10,454 nucleotides of DNA. It comes from an uncultured Burkholderiales bacterium. Its GTDB lineage: Bacteria; Pseudomonadota; Gammaproteobacteria; Burkholderiales; Burkholderiaceae_C. Below the pieces are notes generated by a model. It was not told the origin of the DNA and ran no database searches. It saw nothing but the letters and a program-made list of their open reading frames with translations. A program made the position numbers and the translations under genes. Of the stretch, positions 5,705 to 10,454 are shown one piece after another. The stretch lies in contig CAJBLW010000520.1 of the NCBI GenBank assembly GCA_903953985.1, positions 1 through 10,454 on the forward strand, given 5' to 3'. Every line of letters starts with the position of its first letter. The stretch's first letter is position 1.

Positions 5705-6739
5705 ATGCAGATTGGCCCTTACGCATTGCCGAACAACTTGTTTGTCGCCCCCATGGCGGGGGTGACCGATCGGCCTTTCCGCCAGTTGTGCCGGCAGTTT
5801 GGGGCGGGGTATGCAGTGAGCGAAATGGTGACCTCGCGTCCGGACCTGTGGGCGTCGTTGAAGACTTCGCGGCGCGCCAACCACGACGGTGAACCTGGCC
5901 CGATTGCGGTTCAAATTGCCGGTACAGAGGCGCAAATGATGGCTGACGCCACGCGTTACAACAATGACCGGGGCGCACAGATCATCGACATCAACATGGG
6001 CTGCCCGGCCAAAAAGGTCTGCAACAAATGGGCCGGCTCGGCCCTGATGCAAGACGAGCCGCTGGCGCTTCAGATCATCAGTGCCGTGGTCGAGGCGGCC
6101 TTGCCACACGGTGTGCCCGTCACTTTGAAAATGCGCACCGGCTGGTGCGATGCCGAAAAGAACGCCCTGAGCCTGGCCCGCGCTGCGGAAAGCGCGGGGG
6201 TGCAAATGGTCACCGTGCACGGCCGTACCCGCGAGCAAGCTTACAAAGGCTTTGCCGAATACGACACCGTGGCCGCCGTCAAGGCTGCTTTGAACATCCC
6301 GGTGGTCGCCAATGGCGATATCGATTCGCCTGAAAAAGCCCGCGATGTGCTCAAGTTCACCGGGGCAGATGCCGTGATGGTCGGTCGCGCCGCACAAGGC
6401 AGCCCCTGGATCTTCCGCGAGATGGCTCACTTTTTGGCCACGGGCACTCACCTGGCCCCGCCGCTGGTGGCCGAGGTGCGCCGCGCTCTGCTCGAGCACC
6501 TGCAAGACCATTACAGCCTGTACGGGGAATACACCGGTGTGCGCTCAGCGCGCAAGCACATTGGCTGGTATGTGCGAACGCTGCCTGGCGGCGATGATTT
6601 TCGAGAGTACATGAACACCCTGGAGACTGCAGCTCAACAGCTGACCGCCGTGGCCGCCTATCTGGACGGCCTGGCTGCCCTGATGGAGCGCCTGCCTCTG
6701 CGCCGTGAGGCCTGCCCCGAATTAGAGACCACGCCATGA
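5705..6739 (+). CDS. dusB: tRNA-dihydrouridine synthase B
   Basis: A protein of 344 residues. The ATG at 5705 is chosen because it gives MQIGPYALPNN, matching the start of E. coli DusB (MRIGQYQLRN). An in-frame GTG at 5660 would add 15 unconserved residues. No strong ribosome site precedes either. DusB reduces specific uridines in the tRNA D-loop to dihydrouridine with NADPH via FMN in the cytoplasm. Visible motifs: APMAGVTDRPFR (FMN-binding TIM-barrel start), QIAG, DINMGCPAKKV with the catalytic Cys100, LKMRTGW, VHGRTREQ, VVANGDI, GADAVMVGRAAQGSPWIF (phosphate binding) and the C-terminal helical tRNA-binding domain containing ARKHIGWY. It is joined to fis by an ATGA overlap, the classic dusB-fis arrangement, in which dusB leads the transcript. 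Confidence 0.97.
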   Translation: MQIGPYALPNNLFVAPMAGVTDRPFRQLCRQFGAGYAVSEMVTSRPDLWASLKTSRRANHDGEPGPIAVQIAGTEAQMMADATRYNNDRGAQIIDINMGCPAKKVCNKWAGSALMQDEPLALQIISAVVEAALPHGVPVTLKMRTGWCDAEKNALSLARAAESAGVQMVTVHGRTREQAYKGFAEYDTVAAVKAALNIPVVANGDIDSPEKARDVLKFTGADAVMVGRAAQGSPWIFREMAHFLATGTHLAPPLVAEVRRALLEHLQDHYSLYGEYTGVRSARKHIGWYVRTLPGGDDFREYMNTLETAAQQLTAVAAYLDGLAALMERLPLRREACPELETTP

Positions 6740-6975
6740 GTGAACACCAATCCATTGAAAACTGCGTCCGTGACAACCTGGAAATCTATTTCCGTGATCT
6801 GGACGGGACCGATCCCACAGGGCTCTATGACATGCTGGTCAAGCTGGTCGAAAAACCCTTGTTGGATGTGGTGATGAGCCAGTCTGGCCAAAACCAGTCG
6901 CGCGCTGCTGAATGGCTGGGCCTGAACCGCAATACCCTGCGCAAAAAATTGCTCGAGCACGATCTCCTGAAATGA
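6736..6975 (+). CDS. fis: Fis-family nucleoid-associated DNA-binding protein
   Basis: A protein of 79 residues, as in other betaproteobacteria and shorter than the 98 of E. coli because the N-terminal hairpin arm is reduced. It starts with ATG overlapping the dusB TGA (ATGA, 6736-6739). The core dimerisation helices (residues about 25-50, ending PLLDVVMSQSGQNQ) and the C-terminal helix-turn-helix (54-75, QSRAAEWLGLNRNTLRKKLLEH) are both clear. It is the closest in style to the Fis/NtrC C-terminal domain. Known role in enterobacteria: growth-phase-dependent bending of DNA, activation of rRNA promoters and general chromosome architecture. Regulation here is probably through the dusB promoter. 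purH follows on the same strand after 126 bases. Confidence 0.95.
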   Translation: MSEHQSIENCVRDNLEIYFRDLDGTDPTGLYDMLVKLVEKPLLDVVMSQSGQNQSRAAEWLGLNRNTLRKKLLEHDLLK

Positions 6976-7101
6976 AACCCGCACTGCGCCCAGGTCCAGC
7001 GGACAGTGCTTGATTCCCCCCCCCATTTGGATGACCGAGTTGGAATCCTTGACCCCGGCCCAGTCCAGTCCTGAACCGAACACTGTTGAAGAAAGTCTCT
7101 T
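6976..7101 (+). promoter_or_regulatory. fis-purH intergenic region with hairpin and poly-C run
   Basis: GCACTG at 6981-6986 can pair with CAGTGC at 7004-7009 (17-base loop), without a following U-run. A run of nine C lies at 7016-7024. The purH ribosome site is the GAAGAAAG stretch at 7088-7095, with a 6-base gap to the ATG at 7102. I see no purine-responsive riboswitch-like structure and no convincing promoter; purH may be read from the dusB-fis transcript. Confidence 0.3.
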
Positions 7102-8688
7102 ATGCGCGCCCTCATTTCCGTCTCTGACAAAACCGGCATCGTCGACCTGGCGAAAGACCTGCACGCCCTGGGCGTGGCCCTGATCTCCACCGGGGGCACT
7201 GCCAAATTGCTGGCTGAGCAAGGCCTGCCCGTGACCGAGGTGGCCGAAGTTACCGGATTCCCGGAAATGCTGGATGGCCGTGTGAAAACACTGCACCCCA
7301 AAGTGCACGGTGGCTTGCTGGCGCGGCGCGACACGCCCGAGCACATGTCGGCTTTGCAGGCGCATGGGATTGACACGATCGATTTGCTCATCGTCAACCT
7401 CTACCCGTTTGAAGCCACTGTGGCCAAGCCCGGCTGCACTTTGGCCGATGCGATTGAAAACATCGACATTGGTGGACCTGCCATGGTGCGCTCTGCCGCC
7501 AAGAACTGGAAAGACGTGGGCATCGTGACCGACGCCAACCAATACGCCGACGTGATCGCTGAGTTGAAGACCAACGGCCAACTCAGCAACAAGCTCCGTT
7601 TTGCTTTGTCCGTGGCCGCGTTCAACCGCATCAGCCAATACGACGGCGCGATCAGCAATTACCTGTCGAGCGTGAACTTTGAAGCTGAAAAATTGAGCGA
7701 AGCCTACGTACCCGAGCGTGCCCAGTTCTCAGCTCAATTCAACGAGCAATACGTCAAGGTGCAAGACCTGCGCTACGGCGAAAACAGCCACCAGCAAGCC
7801 GCCTGGTACCGCGACCGGGCTCCTGCTGCCGGGTCACTGGCCACTGGCGTGCAGCTGCAAGGCAAAGAGCTGAGCTACAACAACATCGCCGACGCCGATG
7901 CGGCGTGGGAGTGCGTCAAAAGCTTTGAGACCTCTGCGTGTGTGATCGTCAAGCACGCCAACCCCTGCGGCGTGGCCGTGGGCGCGACCGCACTCGAGGC
8001 CTACATCAAAGCCTTCCAAACCGACCCCACCAGCGCGTTTGGCGGCATCATCGCCTTCAACCGCCCTGTGGATAAAGCCGCTGCTGAAGCCGTGAGTAAG
8101 CAGTTTGTTGAAGTGTTGATGGCCCCCGACTTCAGCGCCGAAGCGCTGGAATTGTTCAAGAGCAAAGTGAATGTGCGTTTGATGAAAATCGCGCTGCCTG
8201 CCAATTACGGCGATGTGCGCAACGCACTCGAAACCAAACGCGTGGGTTCAGGCCTCTTGCTGCAAAGCGCGGATAACCACGAGCTGGCTTTGGCCGACAT
8301 GAAAATCGTCACCGTCAAGCAACCCACGCCTGAAGAACTGCACGACCTGTTGTTCGCCTGGAAAGTGGCCAAGTTCGTCAAATCCAACGCCATCGTGTTC
8401 TGCAAAAACGGCATGACCATGGGCGTGGGCGCAGGCCAAATGAGCCGCCTCGACTCCGCCCGCATCGCCAGCATCAAGGCCGAAGCGGCCAAGCTCAGCC
8501 TGCAACACACCGTGGTCGCCAGCGACGCCTTCTTCCCTTTCCGCGACGGCCTCGACGTGGTGGTGGACGCGGGGGCCACCTGCGTGGCCCAGCCCGGCGG
8601 CTCCATGCGCGACCAAGAAGTCATCGATGCCGCCAACGAGCGCGGTGTGGCGATGGTGTTCACGGGTGTGCGGCATTTCCGCCATTGA
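7102..8688 (+). CDS. purH: Bifunctional AICAR transformylase / IMP cyclohydrolase
   Basis: A protein of 528 residues, the normal length. It catalyses the last two steps of de novo purine synthesis: formylation of AICAR using 10-formyl-tetrahydrofolate, then ring closure to IMP, in the cytoplasm. The N-terminal MGS-like cyclohydrolase domain (about 1-195) shows SVSDKTGI, STGGTAKLL, GRVKTLHPKVHGG, NLYPFE and ENIDIGGPAMVRSAAKN. The transformylase domain (about 200-528) shows LRYGENSHQ, KHANPCG at 284-290 with the catalytic Lys-His pair, DPTSAFGGIIAFN, SNAIVF and SDAFFPFRDGLD. The ATG at 7102 is the only plausible start, because an in-frame TGA lies at 7087-7089. The stop overlaps the possible upstream TTG start (8685) of the helicase gene. 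The fis-purH neighbourhood is common in betaproteobacteria. Confidence 0.98.
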   Translation: MRALISVSDKTGIVDLAKDLHALGVALISTGGTAKLLAEQGLPVTEVAEVTGFPEMLDGRVKTLHPKVHGGLLARRDTPEHMSALQAHGIDTIDLLIVNLYPFEATVAKPGCTLADAIENIDIGGPAMVRSAAKNWKDVGIVTDANQYADVIAELKTNGQLSNKLRFALSVAAFNRISQYDGAISNYLSSVNFEAEKLSEAYVPERAQFSAQFNEQYVKVQDLRYGENSHQQAAWYRDRAPAAGSLATGVQLQGKELSYNNIADADAAWECVKSFETSACVIVKHANPCGVAVGATALEAYIKAFQTDPTSAFGGIIAFNRPVDKAAAEAVSKQFVEVLMAPDFSAEALELFKSKVNVRLMKIALPANYGDVRNALETKRVGSGLLLQSADNHELALADMKIVTVKQPTPEELHDLLFAWKVAKFVKSNAIVFCKNGMTMGVGAGQMSRLDSARIASIKAEAAKLSLQHTVVASDAFFPFRDGLDVVVDAGATCVAQPGGSMRDQEVIDAANERGVAMVFTGVRHFRH

Positions 8689-8711
8689 TTCGCGCCATTG
8701 ATCGGACCATT

Positions 8712-9959
8712 TTGAACTTTGACCAACTCGGCTTGACTCCCGCGCTTTTGCGCGCCGTGGGTGACATGGGCTTGTACGCCCCCACCCCCATCCAGGCCGA
8801 GGCGATTCCGGCGGTGCTGAAATCTGCCGACGTTTGGGCCACTGCGCCCACCGGCTCGGGCAAGACGCTGGCTTTTGCGTTGCCGCTGTTGCAGCATTTG
8901 CTGGCCGCGCCGCGTCAGACGAATTTCCGCCGCCCTGTGCGCACCCTGGTGCTGGTGCCCACACGCGAGCTGGCGGTGCAGGTCGGCGATGTGCTGGCCA
9001 ATCTGGCCTACAAGCTGCCGCAGTCCCTCAAGGTGAACACCGTGTTTGGTGGCGTGTCGGTCAACCCGCAAATGATGGCGCTGCGCGGTGGGGCCGATAT
9101 CGTGGTGGCCACACCCGGGCGATTACTCGATTTGATCGACCAGAATGCATTGCGCCTGGCCGATGTGCAGCACCTGGTGCTGGACGAGGCTGACCGCCTG
9201 CTGGATTTGTGCTTCGCCGATGAACTGCAGCGCGTGCTGGCGCTGCTGCCCGCCCAGCGACAAACCCTGCTGTTTTCTGCCACGTTTGCCCCCGAGGTCG
9301 AAGCGCTGGCGGCCAGGTTACTGCAAGACCCGGTGCGCATCACGGTGGAAGCTTTTGACGGCCACCAACCCGACATCACCCAGCGCGCCATCGCCGTGGA
9401 CGAAAAAAGCCGTACCGCCTTGCTGCGCCACCTGATCACCGAAAACGGCTGGAAGCAGGTGCTGGTGTTTGTGGCCACACGCTATGCCTGCGAGCATGTA
9501 GCGAACAAGCTTTACAAGGCGGGCGTGTTTGCGACGCCTTTCCATGGCGAGATGAGTCAAGGTGCAAGGCAAGAGGTGTTGAGCGAATTCAAGGCCGGCC
9601 GCTGGGACGTGGTGGTCACCACCGACTTGGCTTCTCGCGGCATCGACATCGCCATGCTGCCCGTGGTGGTCAACTACGACCTGCCGCGCTCAGCCACCGA
9701 TTACACGCACCGCATCGGCCGCACGGGCAGGGCGGGAGCGCATGGCGACGCAGTGAGCTTTGTCACGGCTGCAGCGCTGGCGCACTGGCAGTTGATCCAA
9801 AAACGCGAAAGCCTGGAATTGCCTCTGGAGCAGGTGCCCGGCTTTGAGCCCACCGAAACCCCACCACCACCGTCGCCCGGTAACGGCGGCATCAAGGGTT
9901 CACGGCTCAGCAAGAAAGACAAGCTGAGAGCGGCAGGTCTGCTCAAATCGAACGATTGA
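8712..9959 (+). CDS. DEAD-box ATP-dependent RNA helicase (RhlE-like)
   Basis: A protein of 415 residues from a TTG start at 8712, which yields NFDQLGLTPALLRAV, the usual beginning of RhlE-type helicases, with CGGA at 8703-8706 five bases ahead. There is no usable ATG before the Q motif; a TTG at 8685 overlapping the purH stop would add 9 residues. All helicase motifs are present: Q motif (APTPIQ), motif I APTGSGKT (45-52), Ia PTRELA, Ib TPGRLLDL, II DEAD (158-161), III SAT (189-191), IV LVFVATR, V TTDLASRGIDI and VI HRIGRTGRAG (333-342). A short basic tail follows (KGSRLSKKDKLRAAGL). Role: ATP-driven unwinding of short RNA duplexes in ribosome assembly or mRNA decay. Probably cotranscribed with purH. 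Which paralogue (RhlE, DbpA or SrmB type) is not settled. Confidence 0.94.
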   Translation: MNFDQLGLTPALLRAVGDMGLYAPTPIQAEAIPAVLKSADVWATAPTGSGKTLAFALPLLQHLLAAPRQTNFRRPVRTLVLVPTRELAVQVGDVLANLAYKLPQSLKVNTVFGGVSVNPQMMALRGGADIVVATPGRLLDLIDQNALRLADVQHLVLDEADRLLDLCFADELQRVLALLPAQRQTLLFSATFAPEVEALAARLLQDPVRITVEAFDGHQPDITQRAIAVDEKSRTALLRHLITENGWKQVLVFVATRYACEHVANKLYKAGVFATPFHGEMSQGARQEVLSEFKAGRWDVVVTTDLASRGIDIAMLPVVVNYDLPRSATDYTHRIGRTGRAGAHGDAVSFVTAAALAHWQLIQKRESLELPLEQVPGFEPTETPPPPSPGNGGIKGSRLSKKDKLRAAGLLKSND

Positions 9960-10454
9960 TCAGCCCATCCACCCGGGCAACCAAGTGGCGATGCCCGGCA
10001 CCATGAAGACGGCCACCAGCAGCAACACGCTCATCGCCAAATAAGGCGTGACTGCCAGAAAAATGTGCGTCATGGTGACCGAGGGTGGGGCCACGCCGCG
10101 CATGGTCATGAGCAGCAAACCATGGGGCGGCAAGAGCAGGCCCATTTGCATGCAGATGAGGAACAGCACGCCAAACCACACCGGGTCGATGCCCAAGGCA
10201 TTCACGATGGGCATGAAGATGGGCAGGGTGATCATCATCATGCTGACCTGGTCAACAAAGATGCCCAGAAAAATCAGGAAGACCATCATGCCGATCAGGA
10301 TTTGGTTGGCTGACAAACCTTGCTCGGTGATGAGTTGCACCAAACCTGAGCTGGCACCCGAAAAAGACAAAATCTGCGCAAAGGTGGTGGCCCCCAAAAT
10401 GATGAACAAAATCATGCCGGAGATGCCCGCCGTGCCCTTGAGGGCCTTGAGCAC
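9960..10454 (-). CDS. TRAP transporter large permease (DctM family), C-terminal part
   Basis: The frame is open through the right edge on the minus strand; 164 residues remain of a protein usually about 430-630 long. It is highly hydrophobic with about four membrane segments. Family marks are ATTFAQILSFSG, LIFLGIFVDQVSMMMITLPI, FMPIVNALGIDPVWFGVLF, GLLLPPHGLLL and RGVAPPSVTM, the typical last third of DctM (ion-transporter superfamily). Role: the membrane-embedded, usually sodium-coupled, transport subunit that takes an organic acid from a periplasmic DctP binding protein. The DctQ and DctP partners are not in view and may be upstream of this gene, beyond the right edge. The stop codon directly abuts the helicase stop from the other strand with no base between. 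The orientation is convergent with the helicase. Confidence 0.92.
   Translation of the reverse strand: MLKALKGTAGISGMILFIILGATTFAQILSFSGASSGLVQLITEQGLSANQILIGMMVFLIFLGIFVDQVSMMMITLPIFMPIVNALGIDPVWFGVLFLICMQMGLLLPPHGLLLMTMRGVAPPSVTMTHIFLAVTPYLAMSVLLLVAVFMVPGIATWLPGWMG

Noticed and set aside
5471..6511. Long minus-strand open frame opposite dusB
   Set aside because: It runs antisense to an unmistakable dusB, has a His/Arg/Gly-rich unfolded-looking translation and no family motif. This is a codon-bias mirror in GC-rich DNA.
6981..7009. GCACTG / CAGTGC hairpin as a terminator between fis and purH
   Set aside because: A six-base stem with a 17-base loop and no U-run is too weak to call; it is only mentioned in the intergenic entry.
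6658..7638. Long minus-strand open frame opposite the dusB end, fis and the purH start
   Set aside because: It spans three well-supported genes in antisense, shows no recognisable domain, and its composition mirrors the sense codons.
8205..9071. Minus-strand open frames opposite the purH end and helicase start
   Set aside because: Antisense to conserved motifs on the other strand, with no protein family features.
1..10454. CRISPR arrays, tRNA or rRNA genes, insertion sequences, attachment sites, defence genes
   Set aside because: I looked for repeated spacers, cloverleaf-like segments, transposase motifs, terminal inverted repeats and nuclease or toxin-antitoxin pairs and found none that I can support.

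Overview
The window looks like chromosomal DNA of a betaproteobacterium of the order Burkholderiales, probably Comamonadaceae (for example a Limnohabitans/Rhodoferax-type organism). The reasons are moderately high GC, a Bug/TctC-type solute-binding protein, a short (79-residue) Fis encoded directly behind dusB and ahead of purH, and many 'conserved Comamonadaceae' protein styles. This placement is an inference from gene content and not a database result.

Left part (1-3242, + strand): a run of co-oriented genes that looks like one catabolic operon. It has the C-terminal end of a [2Fe-2S] subunit of a xanthine-dehydrogenase/CO-dehydrogenase-family molybdenum hydroxylase (CoxS type), overlapping a CoxG-like SRPBCC protein. 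These are followed by a DadA-like FAD amino-acid dehydrogenase, a small 4-oxalocrotonate-tautomerase-family protein, and, joined to it by an ATGA stop/start overlap, a short SDR-fold protein without the catalytic Tyr/Lys. The medium (FAD) and large (Mo) hydroxylase subunits are not in the window and may lie upstream. The substrate cannot be read from the sequence.

Middle (3243-4074): a decayed stretch. On the minus strand, 3244-3702 is a clear alpha/beta-hydrolase pseudogene with an internal deletion that removed the nucleophile region, two in-frame stops and a clipped C-terminus. 3703-4074 holds no intact gene, only weak protein-like fragments and the leader of the next gene.

Right part (4075-10454): an intact Bug-family periplasmic binding protein (+), a YqaA-type inner-membrane protein (-), then dusB-fis (+, ATGA-coupled), purH (+) and a RhlE-like DEAD-box RNA helicase (+) whose beginning lies on the purH stop. 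Last is the C-terminal part of a TRAP-transporter large permease (DctM family, -) running off the right edge. The dusB-fis-purH block is ordinary housekeeping. The flanking transport genes fit an organism that scavenges organic acids.

I did not find a convincing new defence, mobile or RNA-based system. There are no tRNA/rRNA genes, CRISPR arrays, insertion sequences or long repeats that I can support. The parts most worth a second look are the molybdenum-hydroxylase/DadA/tautomerase/SDR cluster, with its non-canonical active sites, and the decayed region beside it.
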